From positions 1-64,000 of the forward strand of contig NZ_CP018616.1 in the NCBI RefSeq assembly GCF_002849855.1: DNA of 64,000 nucleotides, written 5' to 3'. Made by a program: the position numbers and the translations under genes. The notes under the pieces were generated by a model. The model ran no database searches. It was not told the origin of the DNA and was given only the letters and a program-made list of their open reading frames with translations. Origin of the DNA: Vibrio azureus (GTDB lineage: Bacteria; Pseudomonadota; Gammaproteobacteria; Enterobacterales; Vibrionaceae). Shown in pieces: positions 1-19,910 of the stretch; position 1 is the stretch's first letter; the number at the start of each line of letters is the position of its first letter.

Positions 1-237
1 CTTGTCCCATAATTTCCCCTTAACAGTGAATAGCCATATTGTAGTCAACTTTGAGATAGGCGTTTAATAAATTCTAAGAGGTTTACAAATAAAGGAAAAA
101 CATAGCGATATTGCAAATATCTTAAAAGTTACAGGTGTCACTTATGGCAAGCATAGCAATACTATCACACGCACAACAACACTATCAGAAGTGCCAACCA
201 TAAATATAGCGATAGTCAGCCAAAATACAGATAATAA
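1..237. other. AT-rich intergenic stretch, no gene seen
   Basis: No open reading frame with a plausible start and ribosome binding site is visible on either strand. The stretch lies just past the terminator of the rRNA-tRNA operon and is cut by the window edge, so it may belong to a gene outside the window. Confidence 0.5.
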
Positions 238-265
238 AAAAGCTCATACCTTTCGATATGAGCTT
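238..265 (-). terminator. Rho-independent terminator of the distal rrn-tRNA operon
   Basis: On the minus strand a 9-10 bp stem (AAGCTCATA / TATGAGCTT, loop of eight) is followed by a run of T and then AT. It lies 8 bp beyond the CCA end of tRNA-Trp and is the natural end of the 16S-23S-5S-Asp-Trp transcript. Confidence 0.85.
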
Positions 266-273
266 TCTAAATG

Positions 274-350
<77 letters not shown>

Positions 351-405
351 ATTTCTACGTACTGTAGATTCAACAAAACCTTGCATTGCAAGGTTTCTAA
401 ATAAG

Positions 406-482
406 TGGCGGAGCGGACGGGACTCGAACCCGCGACCCCCGGCGTGACAGGCCGGTATTCTAACCAACTGAACTACCGCTCC
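406..482 (-). tRNA. tRNA-Asp (GTC anticodon)
   Basis: Complete cloverleaf on the minus strand. The acceptor is GGAGCGG/CCGCTCC, the anticodon loop is CTGTCAC between CCGGC and GCCGG, the T arm is present and the 3' CCA is encoded. It lies between 5S rRNA and tRNA-Trp and must be released from the rRNA primary transcript. Confidence 0.97.
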
Positions 483-551
483 ACACGGTGATAAACAATG
501 TATTGTCTATCCGATATACGTCGTTCAAAGCGCATATCTAATTTTTTTGCC

Positions 552-577
552 TTCATCTTTTTTTAAAAAAAGATGAA
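552..577 (-). other. Perfect hairpin between 5S rRNA and tRNA-Asp
   Basis: A 26-base perfect palindrome with arms TTCATCTTTTTTT and its complement. The proximal operon has a related TTCACTTTTT hairpin at the same place after its 5S gene (6279-6299), where it should terminate or process the transcript. Because tRNA genes follow here, it must be leaky or act as a processing signal. Confidence 0.6.
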
Positions 578-587
578 AACGAATTAA

Positions 588-707
588 AGCCTGGCGATGT
601 CCTACTCTCACATGGGGAAGCCCCACACTACCATCGGCGCTAATTCGTTTCACTTCTGAGTTCGGGATGGAAATCAGGTGGGTCCAAATCGCTATGGTCG
701 CCAAGCA
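588..707 (-). rRNA. rrf: 5S ribosomal RNA, distal operon
   Basis: About 120 nt. The mature 5' end is near TGCTTGGCGACC at 707 and the 3' end near ATCGCCAGGC at 588, with pairing between the two ends as in bacterial 5S. It lies 126 bp after the 23S gene. The copy at 6312-6431 reads the same. Confidence 0.95.
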
Positions 708-833
708 AATTCTGTTTTAAATCCTGTTATCAGGATTTAAATAATCTGGAAAGCTGGTTACTTAATAAAAGTAGATTCTCTACACATTCAATTCGTTCTT
801 GCTTTGAGTCCATCAAAACCCTTTGGGTGTTGT

Positions 834-3722
<2,889 letters not shown>

Positions 3723-3980
3723 ATACAACCCCAAAGAGTTTCAGAAGAAATCTTGAGTTTGTTGTTTAAACAACCAAAGTTTGCTATCTCATTATTTGAA
3801 TGAGCGAGATAGCGTTCGATTTTGCCGGACTCAAATATGTTTTGCTCCATTCGTTAAGAACGAAGTAAAACCCAAGAACACTTGAATGTGTATTGGTACC
3901 TACATCTCTAAAAGATATAGGATTTGAGAACTTTTATTAGATAACAATCAATCAAATTGTTATCTGTCAGCTTTCCAAAT

Positions 3981-3992
3981 TGTTAAAGAGCT
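3981..3992 (-). promoter_or_regulatory. boxA-like antitermination element in the 16S-23S spacer
   Basis: The minus strand reads AGCTCTTTAACA, the boxA signal bound by NusB/NusE (S10) in rRNA antitermination. The same element recurs in the spacer of the other operon (9705-9715) and in both leaders. Confidence 0.75.
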
Positions 3993-4058
3993 AATTACTT
4001 AAGATAAAGTAACCATTTTTAAAAGCACTCGTCTTTTTCAAGAAAATGCGCTTAAAGA

Positions 4059-4134
4059 TGGTGGAGCTAAGCAGGATCGAACTGCTGACCTCCTGCGTGC
4101 AAGGCAGGCGCTCTCCCAGCTGAGCTATAGCCCC
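4059..4134 (-). tRNA. tRNA-Ala (TGC anticodon)
   Basis: Complete cloverleaf. The 5' end is GGGGCTATAGCTCAGC, the anticodon loop is CTTGCAC between CCTGC and GCAGG, and the 3' CCA is encoded. It is the second tRNA of the distal operon's 16S-23S spacer, in the common bacterial Ile-Ala order. Confidence 0.97.
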
Positions 4135-4176
4135 ATTAAGGTGTCGATACTCTTACCAATTCTTTTGGGGAAGAAT

Positions 4177-4253
4177 TGGTGGGTCTGAGTGGACTCGAAC
4201 CACCGACCTCTCGCTTATCAGGCGAACGCTCTAACCACCTGAGCTACAGACCC
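4177..4253 (-). tRNA. tRNA-Ile (GAT anticodon)
   Basis: Complete cloverleaf beginning GGGTCTGTAGCTCAGG, with anticodon loop CTGATAA and an encoded 3' CCA. It is the first spacer tRNA after the 16S gene in the distal operon. Confidence 0.97.
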
Positions 4254-4357
4254 AGTATCGTCTCTTTTACTTATAAACCGTATCAATCTGTGTGGACACT
4301 CATCGTGACTCATTTGTCTTCACTTTTAAAAAGTGAAAGCAAACTATCCGTATCGTA

Positions 4358-5909
<1,552 letters not shown>

Positions 5910-6179
5910 AAAGTTTTTTCGGCTCAATGAATACTGACTTCAAAACTCATCCTTACTCAAAAGTAAGAAGTAATTTTAAAGCTATTACCATTCCAACAGA
6001 ATGATAATGAATTGACTGTGCCAAGTCTTTCGACTCGTTTGGTCACTCAGTTCATTGAAACCTAATTTGAAGCAAAAGCTTCTAATTGGATTATCATCAA
6101 CGAGTGCCCACACAGATTGATAGGTCTATATTGTTAAAGAGCTTGGCTTTCAGTACCTTAGCACTTAAGCGAGGCGCGT
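5910..6179 (-). promoter_or_regulatory. rRNA leader with boxA, distal operon
   Basis: Untranslated leader between promoter and 16S. It contains boxA (minus strand AGCTCTTTAACA at 6132-6143), followed by the RNase III half-stem at 6101-6122 that pairs downstream of 16S. No protein gene is present. Confidence 0.8.
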
Positions 6180-6207
6180 ATAATACGCTTTCCACTTTGA
6201 AAGTCAA
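6180..6207 (-). promoter_or_regulatory. rrn P1-type promoter of the distal operon
   Basis: Minus strand: -35 TTGACT (6207-6202), 16-bp spacer, -10 TATTAT (6185-6180), then a GC-rich discriminator ACGCGCC typical of stringently controlled stable-RNA promoters. The AT-rich stretch just upstream (6208-6235) could serve as an UP element. It makes the distal operon independent of the proximal one. Confidence 0.85.
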
Positions 6208-6242
6208 CATAAAACTCTAAAATAACTTAGAACTTTATGGTG

Positions 6243-6299
6243 ACTTGCTTAAATCTTAAGCAAGTGCGCTATTTTGTCTTCACTTTTTTAAAAAGTGAA
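6243..6299 (-). terminator. Double-hairpin terminator region after the proximal 5S
   Basis: Two inverted repeats follow the 5S gene on the minus strand. The first is a TTCACTTTTT palindrome at 6279-6299 and the second is ACTTGCTTAA...TTAAGCAAGT at 6243-6265. Together they probably end the proximal operon before the next promoter at 6180-6207. The T-run is inside the first stem, so the assignment is by position as much as by form. Confidence 0.6.
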
Positions 6300-6311
6300 A
6301 AGAAAATTAAA

Positions 6312-6431
6312 AGCCTGGCGATGTCCTACTCTCACATGGGGAAGCCCCACACTACCATCGGCGCTAATTCGTTTCACTTCTGAGTTCGGGATGGAAATCA
6401 GGTGGGTCCAAATCGCTATGGTCGCCAAGCA
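6312..6431 (-). rRNA. rrf: 5S ribosomal RNA, proximal operon
   Basis: About 120 nt, reading the same as the distal copy (588-707) and 126 bp after its 23S gene. No tRNA follows it; a terminator region and the next rRNA promoter come instead. Confidence 0.95.
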
Positions 6432-6557
6432 AATTCTGTTTTAAATCCTGTTATCAGGATTTAAATAATCTGGAAAGCTGGTTACTTAATAAAAGTAGAT
6501 TCTCTACACATTCAATTCGTTCTTGCTTTGAGTCCATCAAAACCCTTTGGGTGTTGT

Positions 6558-9446
<2,889 letters not shown>

Positions 9447-9704
9447 ATACAACCCCAAAGAGTTTCAGAAGAAATCTTGAGCTTGTTGTTTAAACAACCA
9501 AAGTTTGCTATCTCATTATTTGAATGAGCGAGATAGCGTTCGATTTTGCCGGACTCAAATATGTTTTGCTTCATTGATTAAAAATGAAGTAAAACCCAAG
9601 AACACTTGAATGTGTATTGGTACCTACATCTTTAAAAGACATAGGATTTGAGAACTTTTATTAGATAACAATCAATCAAATTGTTATCTGTCAGCTTTCC
9701 AAAT

Positions 9705-9715
9705 TGTTAAAGAGC
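9705..9715 (-). promoter_or_regulatory. boxA-like element in the Glu-Lys-Val spacer
   Basis: Minus strand GCTCTTTAACA between tRNA-Val and 23S, the same antitermination element as at 3981-3992. The adjoining AGCTTTCC half of the 23S processing stem is also conserved. Confidence 0.7.
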
Positions 9716-9833
9716 AATGAACCTTAATGGTCATTTTCTAAAGACTTTTGCTTGGCCTTTCGGCGACAAAAATTCCAACCACATACTTTTTACTGAAGTG
9801 GTTTGGCTAATTTATCCAAAAATACTTAGAGAA

Positions 9834-9909
9834 TGGTGGGCGATACCGGGCTCGAACCAGTGACCCCCTGCTTGTAAGGCAGGTGCTCTCCCAACTGAGC
9901 TAATCGCCC
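9834..9909 (-). tRNA. tRNA-Val (TAC anticodon)
   Basis: Complete cloverleaf beginning GGGCGATTAGCTCAGT. The anticodon loop is CTTACAA between CCTGC and GCAGG, with an encoded CCA. It is the third tRNA of the proximal operon's spacer. Confidence 0.97.
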
Positions 9910-9938
9910 ACATTGTTTTTTCATTCTCGTGGAGAGAA

Positions 9939-10014
9939 TGGTGGGTCGTGCAGGATTCGAACCTGCGACCAATTGATTAAAAGTCAACTGCTCTACCAAC
10001 TGAGCTAACGACCC
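9939..10014 (-). tRNA. tRNA-Lys (TTT anticodon)
   Basis: Complete cloverleaf beginning GGGTCGTTAGCTCAGT, with anticodon loop TTTTAAT and an encoded CCA. It lies between tRNA-Glu and tRNA-Val in the 16S-23S spacer. Confidence 0.97.
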
Positions 10015-10033
10015 ATTTTACTTCAAAAAGAAG

Positions 10034-10109
10034 TGGTATCCCGTAGGGGAGTCGAACCCCTGTTACCGCCGTGAAAGGGCGGTGTCCTAGGCCTCTAGAC
10101 GAACGGGAC
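10034..10109 (-). tRNA. tRNA-Glu (TTC anticodon)
   Basis: Complete cloverleaf beginning GTCCCGTTCGTCTAG, with anticodon loop CTTTCAC between CCGCC and GGCGG and an encoded CCA. It is the first tRNA after 16S in the proximal operon. Confidence 0.97.
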
Positions 10110-10198
10110 ACTAAGTTGAACATCTTGGGGATGTTCTTTCTCTTTTACTTTATAAACCGTATCAATCTGTGTGGACACTCATCGTAATAATCATCGTA

Positions 10199-11750
<1,552 letters not shown>

Positions 11751-12156
11751 AAAGTTTTTTCGGCTCAATGAATACTGACTTCAAAACTCATCCTTACTCA
11801 AAAGTAAGAAGTAATTTTAAAGCTATTACCATTCCAACAGAATGATAATGAATTGACTGTGCTGAGTCTTTCGACTCAATGGTCACTTCGTATCATTGAA
11901 ACCTAATTTGAAGCCGAAGCTTCTAATTGGATTATCATCAACGAGTGCCCACACAGATTGATAGGTCTATATTGTTAAAGAGCTTTCCTATTGAGCCATG
12001 CTCAAATCGGACAGCCATTTTAGCGATTTAAAGTTTAGTGTCAACCACTTTTTTTCAAACTTTTTCTTAGCGTTTCCGCTTGGCTAATTGGCTTACTAAC
12101 TAACGACTTGCCTTTGAAACTTAAGCTTCGGAGCGTTGCCGTGTCAGTGAGGTGGC
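11751..12156 (-). promoter_or_regulatory. rRNA leader with boxA, proximal operon
   Basis: Leader between promoter and 16S. It carries boxA (minus strand AGCTCTTTAACA at 11973-11984) and the RNase III half-stem at 11942-11963. Its promoter-distal part closely matches the distal operon's leader; the promoter-proximal part (about 11990-12156) is different and longer. Confidence 0.75.
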
Positions 12157-12184
12157 ATTATAGAGATTGCGATCACATTGGCAA
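12157..12184 (-). promoter_or_regulatory. rrn P1-type promoter of the proximal operon
   Basis: Minus strand: -35 TTGCCA (12184-12179), 16-bp spacer, -10 TATAAT (12162-12157), with A-tracts upstream (12185-12212) that look like an UP element. It sits about 80 bp beyond the hemG stop codon, so read-through from hemG could also enter the operon. Confidence 0.85.
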
Positions 12185-12264
12185 GCCCTTTTTTATGCTT
12201 TTTTTGTTTTTTCTTATCATTCGAATGAATTATCAACAAAAGCGGTTAAAATTGTAGGTTATTT

Positions 12265-12792
12265 CTACAATTCTTTATACTTATTTGCAAAAAGAGTGAC
12301 TTTTTCCCAGTTTGTATACTCAACCTCTTTGGCCGTGTCGGTTTCACCACCAGTCATCGACATAATGAATTTAATCATCATCTTGTCGAACCAATTGTAA
12401 CGCGGGTAATACAGAGCACCAGCAAACACTCCGATTAGCTCAGGTTGCCAAGGTGACTTTATTAGGAACTTACGAATATAAGCACTACCTTCAGGTGTAT
12501 CTTTACCTTGGTCTTCTTTACGGGCAGTCAGGTTGACGCAAAAAAAAGCCACTTTATGTTCATTCAATTGAGCGAGATTTCGTTTTATAAACTCATAGAG
12601 CTTCTTATTTAAGTGGCCATAACGAATAGAAGCCCCAATCAAAACTCTATCGTACTCTCCAAAGTTAACCGTACCAACGTTATGTAAGTCGACGATTTCG
12701 CAATCGAACTCTGTCATCTGATTCTCAATGTAGCCGAGAATTTTTTTAGTTTGACCTTCTCGAGAGGAGTATAAAAACAATGCTTTTTTCAA
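12265..12792 (-). CDS. hemG: Menaquinone-dependent protoporphyrinogen IX dehydrogenase HemG
   Basis: A flavodoxin-fold enzyme that oxidises protoporphyrinogen IX to protoporphyrin IX, the penultimate step of haem synthesis, passing electrons to quinone at the inner membrane. The 175-aa product (E. coli HemG is about 181) starts with the FMN phosphate-binding loop YSSREGQT (residues 8-15) and has GASIRYG near 53-59. A long insertion near 123-152 (GALYYPRYNWFDKM...) is typical of HemG and absent from ordinary flavodoxins. The start is TTG, supported by AAGGAG six bases upstream; no better start exists. It lies 9 bp after trkH, and the trkH-hemG-rrn order is as in E. coli. Confidence 0.95.
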   Translation of the reverse strand: MKKALFLYSSREGQTKKILGYIENQMTEFDCEIVDLHNVGTVNFGEYDRVLIGASIRYGHLNKKLYEFIKRNLAQLNEHKVAFFCVNLTARKEDQGKDTPEGSAYIRKFLIKSPWQPELIGVFAGALYYPRYNWFDKMMIKFIMSMTGGETDTAKEVEYTNWEKVTLFANKYKEL

Positions 12793-12801
12793 GGTGACTC
12801 C

Positions 12802-14259
12802 TTAACTACGCCAAAATGTTGGTGTTAACAAAATAAGTAAAGTAAAGATTTCTAAACGACCAAAGAGCATCGATATGATCAGCACCCATTTGGCTGTATC
12901 GTTAACTTCAGCAAAATGCAATGATACCTCCCCTAACCCTGGCCCTAAGTTATTCAATGTTGCCGTTACAGCAGAGAAGGCACTAAGCTCATCCATACCC
13001 GTTGCTATCAAGACCAACATACATACCACGAATACCAGTGCGTATGCAGAGAAAAATCCCCACACCGCGTCAACCACTCGTTGCGAGAGCGCGCTGCCAC
13101 CGACTTTAATGATGTAGACTGCTCGAGGATGGACAAGGCGCTTTAGCTCTCGAGCCCCTTGAAGGGTTAAAAGTAAAATTCGGACCACTTTCATTCCACC
13201 ACCAGTGGAACCAGCACACCCTCCAATAAATGAAGAAAACAACAATAAAACAGGTAAAAATAATGGCCAATCGGCAAAACCTGTGGTGGTGAAACCTGCG
13301 GTAGTAGAAATCGATACCGTCTGAAATAAAGCCTGATCAAACGCATCATAGGTAGAGTCATAGGAGTGATGTTTGAGTAATAGCAGGAAACAAACCAAAA
13401 ATAGCACCACTTGAATAAAGATAAATGCTCGGAACTCTGGGTCTTTCCAGTAATATTTGGGATGCACGCCACCAGAAGCAAACGCAGCAAAATGCAATGA
13501 ATAATTACATGCTGAGATCAACAAGAAAACGACCGTAATCATATTAATCGCGTAACTATTAAAATATCCCATGCTGGCATCATGCGTAGAAAAGCCACCA
13601 ATCGCAATCGTTGAGAAGCTGTGACTGATCGCATCGAAAGGAGTCATACCCGCTAACCAGAACGCAACAGCACACGCAATAGTCAAACTTAAATAGATAT
13701 ACCAAAGCGCTTTAGCTGTTTCCGCAATTCGTGGCGTCATTTTGGTGTCTTTTACAGGACCTGGGATTTCTGCTCTATATAGCTGCATCCCACCGATACC
13801 AAGCACAGGAAGAATAGCCACCGCCAAGACGATGATTCCCATCCCACCAAACCATTGTAATAACTGGCGGTAGAACAAAATCGCTTTGGGTAGCTCATCT
13901 AATCCAACAATAACAGTCGCCCCCGTCGTTGTCAGAGCTGAAAAAGATTCGAAGAAAGCATCTGTGATAGAAACGCCCGGATTATCAGCGATCAAAAAAG
14001 GCATCGCCCCGGCACTACCCAAGACTGTCCAAAAAAGCACAACAATAAGAAAGCCGTCGCGAGCTTTTAACTCATGTTTGTGGCGGCGATTAGGAAACCA
14101 ACACGCACCTCCGCATAAAAGCAAAACAAAGAAAGTGACCATAAAAGGCACGCCCGCTCCATCTCGATAGATCAGAGCGACTAAAGCTGGGGCAAGCATA
14201 GTGACACTAAAAAGTGCGAGTAATAGCCCGACGATTCGAATAATTGAACGAAATTGCAT
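12802..14259 (-). CDS. trkH: Trk potassium uptake system, channel subunit TrkH
   Basis: Inner-membrane K+-translocating subunit that works with the cytosolic NAD-binding protein TrkA (not in this window). The 485-aa protein is hydrophobic throughout and has the four pore-loop repeats of the SKT superfamily, each with a selectivity-filter glycine: TTTGAT (110-115), TIAIGGFS (217-224), TTAGFTTTGF (319-328) and NNLGPGLG (436-443). The conserved CAGSTGGGMK segment (348-357) is the family's intramembrane gate region. Length matches the E. coli protein (483). It lies between yigZ (45 bp upstream) and hemG (9 bp downstream), all on one strand, so they are probably co-transcribed. Confidence 0.96.
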   Translation of the reverse strand: MQFRSIIRIVGLLLALFSVTMLAPALVALIYRDGAGVPFMVTFFVLLLCGGACWFPNRRHKHELKARDGFLIVVLFWTVLGSAGAMPFLIADNPGVSITDAFFESFSALTTTGATVIVGLDELPKAILFYRQLLQWFGGMGIIVLAVAILPVLGIGGMQLYRAEIPGPVKDTKMTPRIAETAKALWYIYLSLTIACAVAFWLAGMTPFDAISHSFSTIAIGGFSTHDASMGYFNSYAINMITVVFLLISACNYSLHFAAFASGGVHPKYYWKDPEFRAFIFIQVVLFLVCFLLLLKHHSYDSTYDAFDQALFQTVSISTTAGFTTTGFADWPLFLPVLLLFSSFIGGCAGSTGGGMKVVRILLLTLQGARELKRLVHPRAVYIIKVGGSALSQRVVDAVWGFFSAYALVFVVCMLVLIATGMDELSAFSAVTATLNNLGPGLGEVSLHFAEVNDTAKWVLIISMLFGRLEIFTLLILLTPTFWRS

Positions 14260-14304
14260 GGATTGACTAGCGAAGCTGCCTCTGTAGCTTATTAGTTTTC
14301 ATTA

Positions 14305-14925
14305 TTAACCTTTTAATGGTGTCACAATGGCCTTTGCAGCACTTTTATTGATGATAGCTTGAGTGAAGGCGGTCAATTCACGCCGTTCGATCTCAACAAT
14401 GAGCACAACCGAACCACTGTATTTGGCATCAATTTCAACCGCACCAAATTGAGACATGAGTGACTGTGCGATAGGCATAAACCCATAGTCTAACTCGACT
14501 CTAATTTTTATGGTTATTTTTTTCTCAATTGTTTGAAGCTGTTTGAGTGCTTGTTGCACCCCGCCACCATAAGCTTTAACCAACCCTCCCGTACCAAGCC
14601 GAATACCACCATAGTAGCGAGTCACAACCGCGGTGAGCTCGCCAACACCCGAGCCAGATAACTGCGCTAAGATAGGCTTTCCTGCGGTACCAGAAGGCTC
14701 ACCATCATCACTAAATCCCCATTTCATTGAGTCTTCTGGCCTTCCTGCTACGAATGCCCAGCAATTATGTCGAGCATCAGCATGCCGGGATTTGACCTGT
14801 TCAATAAACGCTTTTGCAGCATCAATGCTAGGGGTATGGGCTAAATAAGTAATAAAGGTGCTCTTTTTTATTTCTTCTTCAAACTGAATCGATTCGGCTG
14901 GAATTAGATAAGGCTGTTCATTCAT
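14305..14925 (-). CDS. yigZ: IMPACT-family protein YigZ
   Basis: Member of the YigZ/IMPACT family, widely conserved but of uncertain biochemical role in bacteria; the eukaryotic relative IMPACT interferes with the Gcn2 kinase pathway. The 206-aa product shows the family signature ARHNCWAFVAG (51-61), GEPSGTAGKPIL (75-86) and TRYYGGIRLGTGGLVKAYGG (102-121), followed by a C-terminal ferredoxin-like domain. The start is ATG; the ribosome binding site is poor. In E. coli the order is pepQ-yigZ-trkH-hemG facing fadBA. Here the yigZ-fadB gap is 266 bp and pepQ is not between them. Confidence 0.93.
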   Translation of the reverse strand: MNEQPYLIPAESIQFEEEIKKSTFITYLAHTPSIDAAKAFIEQVKSRHADARHNCWAFVAGRPEDSMKWGFSDDGEPSGTAGKPILAQLSGSGVGELTAVVTRYYGGIRLGTGGLVKAYGGGVQQALKQLQTIEKKITIKIRVELDYGFMPIAQSLMSQFGAVEIDAKYSGSVVLIVEIERRELTAFTQAIINKSAAKAIVTPLKG

Positions 14926-15066
14926 AACGTTGCATCATTTTTTCTTTGGATAAAGTCTACCATGAGATTGATTTCAGCGTCGCACAAGATTGGCCACAGC
15001 GCACAATGTTAAACAGTTGTTTAAAAAATGTATTGAATTTATACAAATAGACGTTCAGAATTAAAG

Positions 15067-15083
15067 AACTGGTCAAACCAGAA
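15067..15083. promoter_or_regulatory. FadR-like operator upstream of fadBA
   Basis: AACTGGTCAAACCAGAA is a near-palindrome closely matching the gammaproteobacterial FadR consensus (AACTGGTCNGACCNGTT). It lies 109 bp before fadB. FadR represses fadBA in the absence of long-chain acyl-CoA in E. coli and Vibrio. A possible promoter just upstream (TTGTTT around 15014, TATACA around 15037) would place the site near the transcription start. Confidence 0.65.
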
Positions 15084-15191
15084 TAATAAAGCAACGACTT
15101 TCCTCTATATCGACGATATCAGCCCTAGGGCAATTACCTACATTGAAACGATATACAGACAATCCAAGATTGTATGTCATGGAGATAGACA

Positions 15192-18553
<3,362 letters not shown>

Positions 18554-18652
18554 GAGTCAAAGCTAAAAGGCTTTAAAGGGCTTATGTGATGCTCAACCTC
18601 TCAAAATCACCACAAAAATAAGCTTACGCTGAAAAATTTGACTATGACACAT

Positions 18653-18683
18653 AGGGCGGCATTCCATGTCGCCCTTTATTTTG
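18653..18683 (+). terminator. Rho-independent terminator after fadBA
   Basis: Stem AGGGCGGC / GTCGCCCT (one G-U pair), 7-base loop, then TTATTTTG. It lies about 100 bp after the fadA stop. Confidence 0.8.
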
Positions 18684-18846
18684 TATCAAGTATGAGGTCC
18701 ACAAGCACTATAACTATGCATATATTGCATAAACTCAATGCTCAAGTTTCATTTTATTCATAGTTCAATAAGACATACACTTAGCGGCAGTTTAAACCTT
18801 GCTACCTGTGGCCGCTTGCCACGCTACTGCAAATTCGGAGAACCTT

Positions 18847-19827
18847 ATGTTTCATGCTCTCGTTCTAAATCAAGAAGACAAACGTACTATTGCTAACATT
18901 GAACAAATCGATGAGACACAACTTCCTGAGGGTGACGTTCTTATCGACGTTGATTACTCATCCTTAAACTATAAAGATGGTCTGGCGATTACTGGCAAAG
19001 GCAAAATCATCCGTAACTTCCCAATGGTACCTGGTATTGATCTCGCAGGCACCGTCGTCAGCTCTGAAGACGCACGTTACCAAGCTGGAGATAAAGTGGT
19101 GCTCACGGGTTGGGGCGTAGGTGAAAATCACTGGGGTGGCATGTCTCAACGCGCACGCCTCAAAGCCGATTGGTTAGTGCCATTACCAGCAGGACTAGAC
19201 AGCAAAAAAGCCATGATGGTTGGCACAGCAGGCTTCACTGGTATGTTATGTGTTCAAGCTCTCCTCGACGCAGGCATCAAGCCAGAAAGTGGTGAAATAC
19301 TGGTTACAGGGGCAAGTGGTGGCGTGGGCTCAGTCGCTGTAACACTGCTCGCTCAACTCGGCTATAAAGTTGCCGCAGTGACGGGTCGCTTAGAGAAAAA
19401 TGGCCCACTGCTAGAAAAACTCGGCGCTAGCCGCATCATCGATCGTGTTGAATTTGAAGAACCTGCTCGTCCACTAGAAAAGCAATTATGGGCAGGTGCA
19501 GTAGATACCGTGGGCAGCAAGGTACTTGCTAAAGTCTTAGCACAAATGGATTACAATGGCGCAGTCGCAGCCTGTGGCCTTGCAGGTGGTTTCGATCTTC
19601 CGACCACGGTTATGCCATTTATCTTGCGTAACGTACGCTTACAAGGTGTCGACTCAGTGATGTGCCCAACCGAAAAACGCATCGCCGCGTGGGAGAAACT
19701 GGTTAAGTTATTACCTGACAGTTACTTCGAGCAAGCTTGTACGGAAGCCACACTGGCAGAAGCAGCAAAATACGCAGAAGATATTACTAATGGCCAAGTA
19801 ACTGGCCGCGTCGTCATCAAGCTATAA
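18847..19827 (+). CDS. acuI: Acrylyl-CoA reductase (NADPH)-type quinone oxidoreductase, AcuI/YhdH family
   Basis: Medium-chain dehydrogenase/reductase family protein. AcuI/YhdH reduces acryloyl-CoA to propionyl-CoA with NADPH, a detoxifying step (also used in DMSP breakdown by marine bacteria). The 326-aa product has the catalytic-domain stretch SSLNYKDGLAITGKGK (38-53), VPGIDLAG (61-68) and the nucleotide-binding loop GASGGVGS (155-162). It lacks the structural zinc cysteines of alcohol dehydrogenases. The ATG at 18847 is preceded by CGGAG at ideal spacing; an upstream in-frame start at 18799 has no such site and adds 16 unrelated residues. The family is clear; the exact substrate is inferred. 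It stands alone, convergent with the LysR gene. Confidence 0.87.
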   Translation: MFHALVLNQEDKRTIANIEQIDETQLPEGDVLIDVDYSSLNYKDGLAITGKGKIIRNFPMVPGIDLAGTVVSSEDARYQAGDKVVLTGWGVGENHWGGMSQRARLKADWLVPLPAGLDSKKAMMVGTAGFTGMLCVQALLDAGIKPESGEILVTGASGGVGSVAVTLLAQLGYKVAAVTGRLEKNGPLLEKLGASRIIDRVEFEEPARPLEKQLWAGAVDTVGSKVLAKVLAQMDYNGAVAACGLAGGFDLPTTVMPFILRNVRLQGVDSVMCPTEKRIAAWEKLVKLLPDSYFEQACTEATLAEAAKYAEDITNGQVTGRVVIKL

Positions 19828-19850
19828 ACCTTCACACCACACATCAATAA

Positions 19851-19891
19851 GAAAGAGCAAAGCTGAACCATGATTTGGCTTTAGCTCTTTC
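19851..19891. terminator. Bidirectional terminator between acuI and the LysR gene
   Basis: Interrupted inverted repeat: GAAAGAGC-A-AAGC pairs with GCTT-TA-GCTCTTTC around a 14-base loop. It lies between two convergent genes. Confidence 0.65.
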
Positions 19892-19910
19892 ACTGCTCGA
19901 GTATCGATCA

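Noticed and set aside
12230..12238. DnaA-box-like TTATCAACA upstream of the proximal rrn promoter
   Set aside because: A single 9-mer in AT-rich sequence with no partners; expected by chance in 64 kb.
12251..12272. Small hairpin overlapping the hemG stop as a terminator
   Set aside because: The ATTGTAG/CTACAAT stem is weak and followed by only a short T-run; it could not be supported as a terminator.
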